From Euryodendron excelsum (lineage: Eukaryota; Streptophyta; Magnoliopsida; Ericales; Pentaphylacaceae), in assembly GCA_033060915.1 (NCBI GenBank), contig CM065388.1:25323001-25387000 (forward strand): 64,000 nucleotides of DNA. Reading direction: 5' to 3'. The notes below the pieces were generated by a model. That model had not been told where the DNA came from. It saw nothing but the letters and a program-made list of their open reading frames with translations, and ran no database searches. Both the position numbers and the translations under genes were made by a program. Shown here piece by piece: positions 1 to 10,894 of the stretch. How positions within the stretch are numbered: position 1 is the first letter of the stretch; each line of letters begins with the position of its first letter.

Positions 1-760
1 ATAAAGTTTTCCATTTGTGGATTTTGTTAAATTTTATTTAAGTACTTAACAAAATTCTATTCTATTTAATTTAATTTAATTTATTCTTATTGCCAAATAT
101 CCATCATCCTCATTCAAAATTCTCAGCAAACATATCTTTTTATACCATTTGTACTTTTCTCATTTCAACAAAATATAAGAACTCCCAAATTGGTTCTTCA
201 GACTCCTATAAGGTAAGAAAACAAAATATATATTTTAGGTGGAGAGCGACATGTTAAGGTAAGCCCTCCCTATCTAGAAGAAAATTACTGCTATATTCAA
301 AACAATCTCAAAATGTTTTTTTTTCTTTTCTTTTTCTATTTCCTTAAAAGGTTACCTAAATATAAAAAACTAAAATCTAGGGAGAGTGAAGTTTTGGTAA
401 GATAAAATATATGAAAAAGAGTCATAATACTCCTAAAATAGTTTTTTTACATGATTAAATTGATAAACAATTTCATTATATTACATTGAATGTAACATTA
501 AATTGTCTTAGAAGTACATTAAATTCTTGTAGTATAATTTATACAAGTCTACTACAAATGCACTGCATTTAAGGATATATGACGTATCCGTTTTCCTTCA
601 AAATATCGCAACTATTCGCGTTTCAATAAGATAAGAGTGGATCAAAAGTAAACTCCCTACTTAAACTTTTAAAGACTATCAATTTACACCTAAATTCCCA
701 CAAACTTTAGTCATACTGAGCCAACAATGCATGTTCTAGCATTTACTTAAAGCTTGCTTA
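1..760. other. AT-rich intergenic DNA, no gene seen
   Basis: The stretch is AT-rich with short homopolymer runs and stop codons in all frames. I see no conserved domain, no terminal repeat and no RNA gene. It probably belongs to old intergenic DNA. Confidence 0.6.
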
Positions 761-954
761 GACTTGAGCCTTTCCAATCATCACTCTGCAAGATGCGTAA
801 TTATTGGTGGCCCCTCAAGATTTATTAACCCCTCAAACCACCATTTCCAATGGACCACTTCTATTTCTTTCTCACATTTCCTCTCAAGACTTTTTCCTCC
901 AATTTTGTCATTTGTGCCCATGCAAATACAGATATCATATATGGCACAAAGAAT

Positions 955-1420
955 TGTAGGAAATTGAACAAAAATTCCAAACTTGTGAGAAACAAAATAA
1001 AGAAAACAATCACACGCACAAAACAATGTTTACGTGGTTCGGCAATTTACCTACGTCTATAGAGTTGTAGGGATTTTCACTATGATCAGGGAAAAATACA
1101 GAGTGCAGCTACAATTTTTCTCCTCTCTCCATAAACACAACAATCAACAAATCCTAATCACAAAATTGCGTTTTATACATTCTGCGCACAAAATTCACAA
1201 TGGGTTACAAAGTAGGCCAAAAAAATTTTCCGGGGCCGATGCCCCCGGACCCCCTATCGGTTCAAGCCTCTGCTCCATGGACTAAGCCTCAGAAAATTTT
1301 CCATTAAAGACGACACAACATTATCTGGGTCGGGTTGGGTCTTCAAATCGGATCAAACAAAAAAACTAAACCCCACAAAGGCCCAACAAGAATATTCTAG
1401 TACTATTGCACCCCATAACA
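955..1420 (-). mobile_element. Solo-LTR-like sequence, Copia type
   Basis: Read on the minus strand the segment begins TGTTATGG and ends CCTACA, as an LTR would. It has a TATA-like GTATAAAAC on the minus strand near 1170-1180. Near its minus-strand end is the plus-strand motif TACGTGGTTCGGC (from 1031), a phrase that recurs in plant Copia LTRs. It also holds a GC-rich block at 1231-1258. I find no matching target duplication, primer-binding site or polypurine tract next to it, so the boundaries are tentative and it may be a decayed solo LTR or LTR fragment. Confidence 0.42.
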
Positions 1421-1548
1421 GTGCCAAGGAAAATTGCCTGCACAAGATGGCATGATGGGCAGCCTCACACCGAACCCAAGTCCAGATTTTCTTGTGGAGC
1501 CCATTTCACTTGGGATTGGATTCTCACAATCTAAACACTCACCACTAC

Positions 1549-1773
1549 CTTGGAACTAGGAGAAGGGAAATGAAGGGAAAGAGAAAATGAAGGAAAAGCA
1601 TGCTTCCTTTTTTGTTTGGTTTCTTAAAAAAAAGTGAAAGGAAAGCTGAGGAAAGAAGAGAGAGAAAAAAAAAAGTGATTACTTTTTTTTTCAAGTTTTC
1701 CTCTTCTATCCCTTTCCTTTCTTTCCTAGGTAAAATTTTGACCTCCTTTCTCTTCCCTCCCCCAAGTTCCAAA
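1549..1773. mobile_element. Foldback MITE with purine-rich terminal inverted repeats
   Basis: The left end reads CTTGGAACTAGGAGAAGGGA and the right end is its approximate reverse complement (CCCTCCCCCAAGTTCCAA at 1755-1772). Pairing continues inward: the G/A-rich left half (to about 1665) is complementary to the C/T-rich right half, so nearly the whole 225 bases can fold back around a loop near 1675. There is no coding capacity. Flanking target duplications are not clear. The open frames across it on both strands are by-products of the purine/pyrimidine strand bias. Confidence 0.5.
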
Positions 1774-1937
1774 CAACCTGTAATTGTCTTAATATGGGGA
1801 CAATGCTGATACCATGTTGCTTTCAAATGACTTGAGAGAGCTGGATTGTATTGTGTGCTGTTGTATCACATAAAAAATGGTCCCACCATGGATACCACAA
1901 AGATAGTGATTGGATTTTGATGACTTTGTTCAAGTAG

Positions 1938-3076
1938 ATTTGACGGTGGAGATTTCTTGTGGAGATTAAGAGGGAGGCGACTCATGTTTGTAGGAGATTT
2001 TCTGAGTCTAAACCAATGGCAGTCACTGACTTGCATGCTTCATGTGGCGGTACCACAGACCAGATACACATTACAAAGGATTGGAGGCCTCTCCACATTC
2101 ACATTCCCGGTGAGGTTATCACTCCCTCCACTTAATCTAATAGTGCAAAAATATATTATATATAGCTTGTTTGGATATAACCATTTATGATCTATCATTG
2201 ATCTATGTTAGGTAACGATAGGGATGGTTTTGCAATGAACTGATTGAAATATCATTTGGATATATATCAGTTCATGGTTTTGCCATGAACTAGTTCAAAT
2301 ATCATTAGGTTGGTGGCGATACTTTGCAAACCAAATGAAACATGCAACCTTGAAAAAAATTGCTGCCATAAGCTACTAATTTGGATGAATTGTCGGCAGA
2401 TAAAATTGATAGATACATTGTTCCGTGTTTGGTTCGTGCACTAGTCCTTTGTAGATACATTGTTCCGTGTTTGGTTCGTGCAATAGGAGAGAAGGCTCAA
2501 TGTAGGCTGAATGGCCTACCCTTTTTCAATTTGTACAAAAGCCTAAGAAAAAATTTAGAATTGATTCCACACGTACGTACACAAAACTCAAACCCATGTT
2601 CAGCCTGAAAGCTAGCAGATTATTAAACAAATTGGCCTCCAATGCAGTGAATCATTTGATTAGCGGACAATGCACATTGAAAGAGCATTTAAATGATCAA
2701 AATCATCTTGCAGAAAAATTGCTTGTATAGTTGTTTTCTTGTTGCTTTCCTAACACTGTTTTTCTCTTTGTAAATTAGTGGGACCGATTGGGCACAGCCT
2801 AATGCAAACTGTGTGGGGCAAACACAACCATTGATCGGCCCAAAGTATCCGGGAGGTCCACATTCAGCAGAATTGGTGTTAGAGAAAGTATTGAATACAA
2901 TGTGCAAAACAGTGCACTTGCTAGCCATAACAACCCTTTCTCAACTAAGAAAAGATGGGCACCCATCTGTGTATGGGCTGGGAGGGCACAGGGGCTTGGA
3001 CTGCAGCCACTGGTGTCTAGCCGGTGTTCCCGATACTTGGAATTAACTCCTTTATGCAGTTCTCACTGAAAAGTAG
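1938..3076 (+). pseudogene. Trichome birefringence-like (TBL/PMR5) gene remnant
   Basis: Two exons of a plant TBL protein are recognisable. TBL proteins are Golgi enzymes that O-acetylate cell-wall polysaccharides. The first (1938-2109) follows an AG acceptor and encodes FDGGDFLWRLRGRR, FVGDFLSLNQWQSLTCMLH and GLSTFTFP, ending exactly at a GT donor (2110). The family's GDS catalytic motif is GDF here, so the nucleophilic serine is lost. The last (2779-3076) starts after AG at 2777-2778 with [17 protein letters not shown] and holds the C-terminal [15 protein letters not shown]. That is followed by an in-frame TAA at 3044 and then LLYAVLTEK before the usual stop. The N-terminal exon and the exon between these two are not found. 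Missing exons, the lost serine and the early stop make this a dead copy or duplicated fragment. Confidence 0.78.
2410..2482. repeat. 42-base tandem duplication
   Basis: The 31 bases from 2410 (TAGATACATTGTTCCGTGTT and on) recur at 2452 almost unchanged, giving a period of 42. It lies between the two surviving TBL exons, where an exon is missing. Confidence 0.8.
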
Positions 3077-3118
3077 ATCATGTTTTTTTTTTTTTTTTAC
3101 CAAAAGAAAGCAGTAATT

Positions 3119-3276
3119 GTCCTTTTTATTTCTTATGAGAACGAATAAAATCTCCTTTGAGAAGCTGTTTCAAAATTATGCTTATTTGATCAATATATTG
3201 TTTGGTGGTATCCCCTAATTGGTTCCTTTTTATTTTCTATGAAGAATGAATAAAATCTCCTTTGAGAAGCTGTTTT
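3119..3276. repeat. Direct repeat downstream of the TBL remnant
   Basis: About 50 bases starting near 3122 and containing GAATAAAATCTCCTTTGAGA are repeated about 105 bases later near 3228. The unit lies just past the TBL stop codon, so it may be a duplicated 3'-UTR piece. It includes an AATAAA that could have served as a polyadenylation signal. Confidence 0.7.
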
Positions 3277-3282
3277 CAGAGC

Positions 3283-4137
3283 TAGTATGAAGCAAAGGTT
3301 TGGGTTCAAATTTGAGCCAAGCCCATAACCCATTATCTGCAAGCAATCTCCAAGATGACACTTGTTGGCCATTGATTGGTTGAGGCAAATGGTGAAAGCA
3401 AATATTAAAATTGCAAGTCATAAAGGTCTCACTAACAACTGTTTACAACATTGTCTAAGAAGTGAGCAATCATTTAGTGATTTTGAAGTGCCACGTGTAC
3501 TTATTCATCCATTTATGTAGGGGTAAATTCCTCACCTGTTGGGTGGATATTTGACTCCATCTAACAAGGGAAACCGCCACTATATACGTGGTGGAATAAG
3601 AATGATATGGTGTTTCAGGATAACTGAATAATTTTTCCAAAGAAGTACTAAAAGTTTCCAATTTGATCAAATAAATGTAACTTAATACTATGGTCCGTAT
3701 TAGCGTTAAGTTTGCATTTGGGATTGTGGATTTGAACTTGGTAATAGATTTGAAATCCATAGATTTATAATCCCTAGGTTTTTCAAATCTTTTCTTTGGA
3801 TATCGAAAATTTTTGGGGGAGCATTTGAAATTGATGGATTTTCAAATACTTTGTTTGGATTAGAAGTACACAAGAAGGAATTGAAATTAGTAAACATATA
3901 CAGAGAGCTACAAGATATGAAGCTTCAAATAGGAAGATATACAATGAAAAAAGTATAGTTATCAATATAAGAAATAGAAACAAGAAGCGGAAGCAGAAGC
4001 AAAAGCAAAAGCAGAAACGATAAGAAAAAAGAAAATGTGACCCAAAAAATTATTGCAAACAAAAAATGCTAGGTGATAGAAAGTTAAATAGGATATTTAC
4101 AAGAAATTTTTTTAAGAGCCTTAAAAAAAAAAGCAAT
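3283..4137. other. AT-rich DNA with a short AAGCAG simple repeat
   Basis: I see no gene here. A degenerate GAAGCAGAAGCAAAAGCA tract lies at about 3981-4016. The part around 3700-3880 has MITE-like internal similarity that I could not resolve into clear terminal repeats. Confidence 0.5.
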
Positions 4138-4250
4138 ACTTTCATGATCAATTACAATGATAATGTCATGCAACATTCATATAAATTTATTGAGTACTTT
4201 CATGATCAATCACAATAATAATGTCATGAAATATTCATAGAAATTTATTA
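4138..4250. repeat. 57-base tandem duplication
   Basis: The unit starting TACTTTCATGATCAATTACA at 4138 is repeated at 4195 with a few substitutions. No coding potential is seen. Confidence 0.8.
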
Positions 4251-4501
4251 AGAGAATTATATATTCATGTTAAAATAAGAGTTGAAAGCATAAAACAATA
4301 TTAAAATAATGACAAATGAATTTGTACAGAGCTTCAACAATATTTTTAAAGAGTTTTTGACAGCATGGAAAAAAACTTTGTCTGAATTATACTAGTTGTA
4401 CATCACGAGAAAATAAACTGCTGTTTTGTTTTCTTTTCCCCTCCTTTTTCTATGACATAAATCATGATCCAAAAACTTGTTCAACTAATTGATTTTTTTC
4501 G

Positions 4502-5287
4502 CAGGACAAATTGGTGTGGCACTACAATTAATAATAATTGGCGTTATTCAGTTCGCGGTGTCTATTGGGTGGCAAAAGACTTACAGGAAGGTAGGGAAAA
4601 AATAATGTTTGGATCCCCTAGTGATGTCAGTTCACCTCATTGGTGGAATAAAATCGGGAAGTTGCATGTGTCAACAAAGAATAAAATTTTCTTGTGGCAT
4701 GCTTGTCATAACATTCTTCCAACAGCGGTGAAATTAGGTGAATGAAAATTTTCAATAATTCGTAATTGCTACAGATGTAGTTTCTTTGAGGAGGCATTTG
4801 AACATGCATTAATAGGATGTAGGTGGGCAGAATCAGTGTCGAAAAAAGGATTTGAAATGGATACCTCTAACGTACGATTTAGGAGGTTTGGGGATTAGTA
4901 TAAAGAAGTGTCAACTTGTTGCACTGACGAGGAAAATATGATATTTGTGGTTGTTTCTTGGGTTATTTGGAATCACGAGAGTAACATCTTTCACGATGGC
5001 AAGACGATGGCAAGCTAAGAGAACATCGGGAAATTATCAGGTATGCAATTTCCATATATTAAAAACTATAAAAAAGAAATCTTTAGTCATTTCTAGTGGT
5101 GCAAACTAACCCAATAGGCTAGAGTTCTCCTATGAAAAATGTGTACAAGGTGAATATAGATGAAGCTATTAATCATAAAAGTAATTGGCTGTATTGGGTG
5201 GGGATTCATGATCATAAGAGACAATTGAGTGCACTGATGTCACATGAGATGGTGGGCCATATTAATATTCTTGTTATGGAAGCACTG
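4502..5287 (+). mobile_element. Plant L1 LINE remnant: zf-RVT and start of RNase H domain
   Basis: This is the 3' part of a non-LTR retrotransposon ORF2, truncated at its 5' end. After a DKLVWHY start the translation (with a frameshift) gives YSVRGVYWVAKDL and then KIFLWHACHNILPTA, the zinc-binding region that follows reverse transcriptase in plant L1s. It is followed by CYRC and HALIGC. The RNase H-like domain begins at about 5132 with VYKVNIDEAINHKS and reaches VMEAL at 5286. There a chromovirus is inserted, and the LINE resumes at about 9740. Frameshifts and stops show that it is dead. Confidence 0.7.
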
Positions 5288-5853
5288 TGTTACACGTCGC
5301 ATGAGAACGTTGAATTTCTTGCGTACAGAAGGTTAGAACGACCTAGAAAATTTCGAAGCAGTGCAAAGATCTCTACAAGCTTCTAGAAGGCTCTAGAAGT
5401 TTCTAAAATTATGGAGAGATTTTCGAGTTTCTTTAGAATTTTCTAGAAGGCTCTTGTATAGTTTGGAATTTTCTAGAATGTTTTAGAATAGTCTAGACTT
5501 GTACATATTCTAGAATATCTCTAGACTGTTTCATATAAATATCTTAAATATTTTGTAGGAAAGAAGATGGGAAGATTCTGAAAGATTACTCCCCACTGTA
5601 GGATTAATTCAATCACCACCGTTCATTGAGGAGGTAAAAAATTATATAAAGGGGAGACCTCATTTGGCAAAACCATTCAAGAGAGTTGTAACTTTTCTAG
5701 TGCAATACAAAGCTACATTCTCTCAAACACTCTTCTAGCCCTCCTTTGTCTAAACCTTTACCTAACTCAAGTTGGCTGACTTAGATTTGCCAAGAGGGCG
5801 AATCTAGCTAATTGCTAGCGTGGTTGCGTTGGTGAAAGTCCAAGGCCATGACA
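5288..5853 (+). repeat. 5' LTR of the chromovirus
   Basis: It begins TGTTACACGTCGCATGAG, ends GGCCATGACA and matches the 3' LTR at 9167 along its length. It contains repeated TCTAGAA motifs (5385-5535), in which GAAGGTTCTAGAA-like inverted units recur, and a TATATAAAGG promoter box near 5642. RNA start would lie about 30 bases further on. Confidence 0.88.
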
Positions 5854-5856
5854 ATG

Positions 5857-5868
5857 TGGTATCAAAGC
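5857..5868 (+). other. Primer-binding site, initiator tRNA-Met type
   Basis: TGGTATCAAAGC starts three bases after the LTR. It differs by one base from the TGGTATCAGAGC that pairs with the 3' end of initiator tRNA-Met in many plant elements. Confidence 0.8.
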
Positions 5869-5906
5869 AAGGTTCATGAGAGGTCATGATTTTCGAGTAG
5901 GCATCA

Positions 5907-6563
5907 TGTCAAGTGTGATTGAGGAAGTGGCAGATGGAATGATACTTCAAAGACTTGAGACTCGAGGAAGAACAAGACAAGGTACATGTTACTACCCTTT
6001 TCCTCACCGATAATACTATGTTATGGTGCGAAGGAAGCATGTAGATATCAAAAAAGGCCTTTGCAATATAACTATTTAGGAGGACTTTAAAAAGGAATTG
6101 AAGAGGCAATTCTTTCTGAAAAACATGGTCTATAAGGAAAAGAAGAAACTGTAGGAATTCAAACACAAGACCACCATCGATGACTATGTAAGGGAATTCA
6201 CAACTCTTATGGTTCAGTTTCCTAACATGACTACCGATGATCTTCTATTCTATTTTGTTAATGGACTACAAAACTGGGTAAAACAAGAGCTACAACGTCG
6301 TCGAGTGAAAGACGTGGACGAAGCTATTGCAATGGCTGAGTCTCTCACGAAATATCAAAAAAGTGATACATGTGAGTCCTTCAAACCCAAGCATCCCAAC
6401 AACAATTATGCTAAAGGTGAGGGAAACAAGGGAGAGAGTATCGCCAAGGGAGGTCATGGCAAACCTTCCTCAAGGAATGAGTATGAAGCCAAGAAGAAGA
6501 CATTCCCCTCCTAGATTAGCTAATTTGTGTGCAAGGGCCACACTGGATGAGGGACTGCCCTAA
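5907..6563 (+). pseudogene. Chromovirus Gag remnant
   Basis: A Retrotrans_gag-type sequence is readable: EDFKKELKRQFF, then DDYVREFTTLMVQFPNM, then LLFYFVNGLQNWVKQELQRR and DVDEAIAMAESL. A basic stretch follows, and then a zinc-knuckle region around 6520-6563 where CVQGPHWMRDCP can be read in a shifted frame. Gag forms the particle and binds element RNA. Stops interrupt the first half (at about 6078 and 6153), and the knuckle needs a frameshift, so no full Gag can be made. Confidence 0.75.
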
Positions 6564-6700
6564 GCTTGTGGGTCTTTGGCTGCCATGTTAGAGGAGTATA
6601 AAGCTCACACTATCCAAGACCAAGCTATAACCCAAGTGGGATCTACATAGCTTCTCAATGCTTTGAAGGCTAAACCTTTGCCCCAAGCGAAGCAAAACAA

Positions 6701-8640
6701 ATGACTAATGTACGTGGAGGTATTCTTGAATGGGAAGCCCACCAGGTGATGGTGGACACCAGGGTAACTCATAATTTCATCACTCCAAATGAGGCCAAGA
6801 GGATTGGCCTAATGGTTTCCAATGGTGGGGATTGGCTTAAAACAGTCAACACTATAGCTAAACCTTTTAACGGCATAGCTCGCAAGGTTGAGTTATGTCT
6901 TCGCGCATGATTCCACTATAAAAGTGTAATCATATACCTTTAATTTGTGCTTTGTTAACTTGAGAGTAATGTATATTGCTTTATCTTAGTTAGTTTTTAT
7001 TTATAATTGTATTTTGTTCGACTTCGTAGGTTTTGGAAGCCTAAGGGGTGAATGAAAGCAATGATGATCACGTTGAAGCTTGAGTGGTTATGCTGGGACT
7101 AATAGTGATGTGGTCTTGGTAGATGAGCCACAATCTTCCCATTCCAACATCTAATTGTGCCGATTTTCATGTTATTGGGAAGAGGACTTCAAGGCCACAA
7201 CTTTCTCTTTTATGTACATCAGCTGAAAAGGATGATTAAAGTGTCACAACCAAGTCATTGTGAAGAGGAGAATATCCTCTAACCGTCCAAATGGCTGGAC
7301 AACCATCCTAACGACTAGAGGACATGAAGATTTTGTATTATGAAAGCCTCTTACCATCCCAACGGCAAAAGCACCGTCCCAACGGCCAGAGAGCTCAGAT
7401 TGGGTAAAATGGCCTACCGCCCCAATGGTAGAAGCATCATCCGAATGGTTAAAAGCTTGGATTGGTGAACTCAGCCTACTGTCTGAATGGTGAGATGTGC
7501 CGTCCCAACGGCTTGAAGCTAACCAACTTGAAAATGAACTACCATCTGGATTGTGATTTGGACCATTCCGACGGCCTGGGCGTATAGAAGTCGAGTTTTA
7601 TTAGGACTCTACTCCTATTTTAAATGGGTTACAACTTTGCTTATAAGGGGGGTTGTTCTAATTCATTGGAGAGTTCAAGATTTCGTTTTTAGGGAGAAAA
7701 AGATAGTCTTTACATATTGTTTTCAATAATTTGTAAGCAAGCACAATTATTTTCAATCAATTTCAAGATTTATTCATGTCTTCGCGTAGCTAACCATGTC
7801 TTGGCATTGGAACATGAAGATTGAAGGGTTTAGTATAATTAATCAAGGTAATTTATGAAGTTCCATGTTTTTATCTTTTATTCTCGAATCTTCATGTGTT
7901 CTTGAGATTTCTTTTCAAAATCAAGTCTTTTTTTATCATATTTTTTAGTCGATATACACGAGTTAAGTCTCGGGATATCGGTTGCTTAAATCCCTAATAA
8001 GAACATTTTGAAAACCTTTTCTTTAACGAATTCACAAGTACTCATCAAGTTTCCAATTCAATTTTCTTGCCAAATCTTCTGATTCATCAACGTTCTCGTA
8101 GTTGATGAATTGAGTAAAAAATATTGCGATCAATTACACATAAGCATGACAACTGGAACAATCCTCACCAAGGTTTTTCCCTTGATCTTCACAACTAAAT
8201 TCAATCTTAATTTATTTTTACAATTAAATTCACTTTCAATCTATTTCCAAACACCAATCAAACAAATTTCAATCTTTTTCTTTTTCCTTTTGGTGAGATT
8301 TCCTAAACTCTTGAATCTCAAAGCAAATTCCATAAGCTTTTTTACTAATTCTCTGTGGATCGACCCCGGTCTTACCGGGTATATACTACCTCGCACATCC
8401 TGCATTTGGGATAAATAGAGCACTATTGGAAGCGAGTTAGCACTTGGAAAGAAACGGTGGATTTCTTGGTGACACCTATAGATAACTTCAATATTGTTCT
8501 TGCCATGGAGTTCCTAAGGAGAGTGAACATGTTTCCCATGCTATATTATGATTCTATATGCATCCTGAAGAAAGGTTCTCCTTGCCTAGTACTAGTGTCA
8601 CCTGAACCCCAAGCCACAAAGCCCTTGTCATCCATGTAGG
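6701..8640 (+). pseudogene. Chromovirus aspartic protease and linker, split by an insertion
   Basis: The first part holds VMVDTRVTHNFI, the retropepsin active-site region, in which the usual DTG/DSG is DTR, so the catalytic triad is broken. The sequence stops at ARKVEL (6895) where a 1.5 kb element is inserted. It resumes at 8440 with WKETVDFLVTPIDNFNIVLAMEFLRRVN and continues toward the linker before reverse transcriptase, which is missing. Confidence 0.7.
6896..8433 (+). mobile_element. LTR-like insertion inside the chromovirus protease
   Basis: GAGTTA flanks both sides (6890-6895 and 8434-8439). The protease reading continues across it if one copy is removed, so this is a real insertion. 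It has no coding capacity. Features fit a solo LTR: a TATA-like TTATAAGGGG at 7641 and a right end with CTCTGTGGATCGACCCCGG and CTTACCGGGTATATACTAC, a phrase common near the end of some plant Gypsy/Copia LTRs. The left part (7240-7570) is an array of degenerate CCGTCCCAACGG palindromes. The termini are not a clean TG...CA, so the class is uncertain. Confidence 0.5.
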
Positions 8641-8771
8641 TTAAGAAGGGCTTGAAGAAAGGGGGAGTCACTTACTTTGCAGCTTTAAAGGAAGTTGATC
8701 CTGTGGAGGAGTCCAATGAAGACCTTTCCAAAGCCATCAAGGACGTCCTTAATGAGTACAAGGACATGAAA

Positions 8772-9160
8772 TGTAAGTATGAAGGCTCTTTCAGGGTAAT
8801 TGGTAAGGTAGTCAAGGTTTCCTATAAACTTGACCTATCCCCTAGCTTGAAGATTCATTGTGTCTACTATGGAAGCCTGTTGAGCCTTACCATGAAGACG
8901 AGGGTGACCCCAGCAAGAACGTTTCAAGGAGGACACATCCAATGATGATCAAGTCATTTGATAGAGAGGTTAAGGAAGTGCTAGCTACTAAGTATGCAAC
9001 GAAGAGGAGTACCATCGAGTACTCAATTCTTGATTAAATGGAAAGGATTGCCACAGAGCAAGGCTAGTTGGGAATCATAAGAAGACCTTTAGCAATTTGA
9101 AGACCACCTATGGTAATACAGAAATGATCAAGTGACGAGGGCATTGCCGGAATATATGGG
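8772..9160 (+). pseudogene. Integrase C-terminal end with chromodomain remnant
   Basis: The translation shows KYEGSFRVIGKVVKVSYKLD, the GPY/F-like end of Gypsy integrase, then SFDREVKEVLA. In a shifted frame it shows FLIKWKGLPQSKASWE and QFEDHL, a chromodomain. Chromodomains of chromoviruses steer integration to marked chromatin. Several stops and frameshifts interrupt it. The joint at 8772 lies directly after the protease linker, marking the deletion that removed the polymerase. Confidence 0.72.
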
Positions 9161-9166
9161 GGAGAG

Positions 9167-9735
9167 TGTTACATGCCGCATGAGAGCGCCGAATTTCTTG
9201 CACATAGAAATTTAGAACAACCTAAAAAATTCCAGAACAGTGGAGATATCTCTAGAAGGTTCTAGAAGACTCTAGAATATTCTAGAATTATAGAGAGATT
9301 TTCGAGTTTCTTTAAAATTTTCTAGAAAGCTCTTGTGTAGTCTAAAGTTTTTTATAATGTTCTAAACTAGTCTAGACTTGTACATATTCGAAAATATCTT
9401 TAGAATGTTCCATGTAAATATGTTAGATATTTTGTAAGAGATGAGGTGTGAACATTCTGAAAGATCGCTCCCTACCGTAGGATTAAATTAATTATCACCG
9501 TCCATTGAGGAGGTGAAAAACTATATAAAAGGGAGACCTCATTTAACTAAACCATCCAAGAGAGTTGTAACTTCTCTAGTGCAATACAAAACTACATTCT
9601 TTCAAACACTCTTCTAGCATTTTTTTGTCTAAACCTTTACCTAAATCAAATTGTCAGTTGACGTAGCTTTGTTATGAGGACGATTCAAAATAAGTGCCGG
9701 CACAATTGTGGTGGTGGAAGTCTAAGGCCGTGACA
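9167..9735 (+). repeat. 3' LTR of the chromovirus
   Basis: It starts TGTTACATGCCGCATGAG right after the polypurine tract GGGGGAGAG and ends GGCCGTGACA. It resembles the 5' LTR, including the TATATAAAAGG box near 9520, but with many differences, so the insertion is old. Confidence 0.88.
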
Positions 9736-9739
9736 ACTG

Positions 9740-10098
9740 ATTCCTCTATGTGAGATTATTTTTGCTACTAAGATTTTTATTGAAAAGTATTATTCTAGAG
9801 AGAGATGTTGCTCAAATGTGTTTTTACTCTTAACAAAGAAGTACAGAACTTTTCAGAGATGAGGATTTTCTTAGAAGACGTGAAAAAGGGGGCTGCAATT
9901 TTTCCGATCAAGTGCGTGTGTTGAAGTTAGGCTGTAATGTTTGTGCATTCTTTTGCAAAAATGCTCTAATTGTTGATGATAATGAGATTTGGGTAGAGGA
10001 TCCGCCTTCATGGGATATTCCAATCCTCTAGGCTGATGCAAGTGCTTCTTCCGAAGATTAATTTATATTACTCTTTCGATAAAAAATAAATAAATAAT
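9740..10098 (+). mobile_element. Plant L1 LINE remnant, 3' end
   Basis: This continues the LINE cut at 5287. IPLCEIIFATKIFIEKYY reads on from the RNase H domain, and near the end NALIVDDNEIWVEDPPSW and a stop at about 10060 match the usual C-terminus of plant L1 ORF2. A short tail, TTTCGATAAAAAATAAATAA, closes the element as LINE tails do. Confidence 0.65.
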
Positions 10099-10890
10099 TT
10101 TTTTGCTCAACTCTTCACCAGCCTTCTTCCGAACTTTGTCCTCATTCATGATCATCCACTTAGGCATGACCCAACTGATATGAATGAGCTAGGGACGCTA
10201 TCGAACTCTTCCCAACTCTTCATCAATGTTCTTCCAATTTTATTTAAAATCATTTTTTTTTCTTTTTATGCAAACCAGTGTCTTTTTCTTTTAAAGTTAA
10301 CTAGTATGCTTATGTTGGGCTCTTTTTTCTTTTTTTTTTGGACGGTACTTTTCAAAAAAAGAAAGATGTAGAAACTGTAGAAGGACTTAAAACCACATAA
10401 AGTAATTATTTAGTGTTCCACCCACTCTTATATGAGTAGAGTAATAAGAACACGTGGCGCTCTAGAAGTATTGAATATTTTCTACTTAAAGTGTTCCAAA
10501 ATCTTGGATCTTTCAAAAACTGTGTAAAATATTTCATTAAACTAATATGGTTATAAGTTAATTAGGGTAACGAGCCTTTTTTTTTCACCTGATTTTGGAC
10601 ATTTTTTTAAAAAATATATGTGAAAATTATGTAGAGCTTTGACTATAGCATGTGATGTTTTAAAATTTTTGAAACCTGTTTGTACAATTTATTTATTTCT
10701 TATTACACGTGTTTTTCTTTTCTAATGTTTACTAGCTTAGTTGATTTTGGGATTTTTTTTTTCCTTCTAACATATAATTTTTTTTTTTCGTCTGAATTGA
10801 GGCCATTTTTTTTTTAATAAAAAAAGGTCGTAAGAGTGTTAAAAAATTGAGGGCCTAAAAGGAAGAACTTGTTGATCTTCCTAACTATTT
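10099..10890. other. AT-rich intergenic DNA, no gene seen
   Basis: Many T-runs and A-runs and no conserved product. The short open frames in it are low-complexity F/L/K-rich and not credible. Confidence 0.55.
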
Positions 10891-10894
10891 TCCT

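Larger units (their letters stand above)
5288..9735 (+). mobile_element. Deleted chromovirus (Ty3/Gypsy) inserted in the LINE
   Basis: Two LTRs of 566 and 569 bases (TGTTAC...TGACA) bound an inner region with a tRNA-Met-type primer-binding site at 5857, a polypurine tract GGGGGAGAG just before 9167, a Gag, a split protease and an integrase C-terminal end with chromodomain. Reverse transcriptase, RNase H and the integrase core are absent: the sequence jumps from the protease-RT linker to the integrase C-terminus at about 8772. Bases ACTG flank both ends (5284-5287 and 9736-9739) and the LINE continues across, so the target site is clear. All frames hold stops. The element is non-autonomous and decayed, and itself carries a 1.5 kb insertion. 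Confidence 0.85.
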
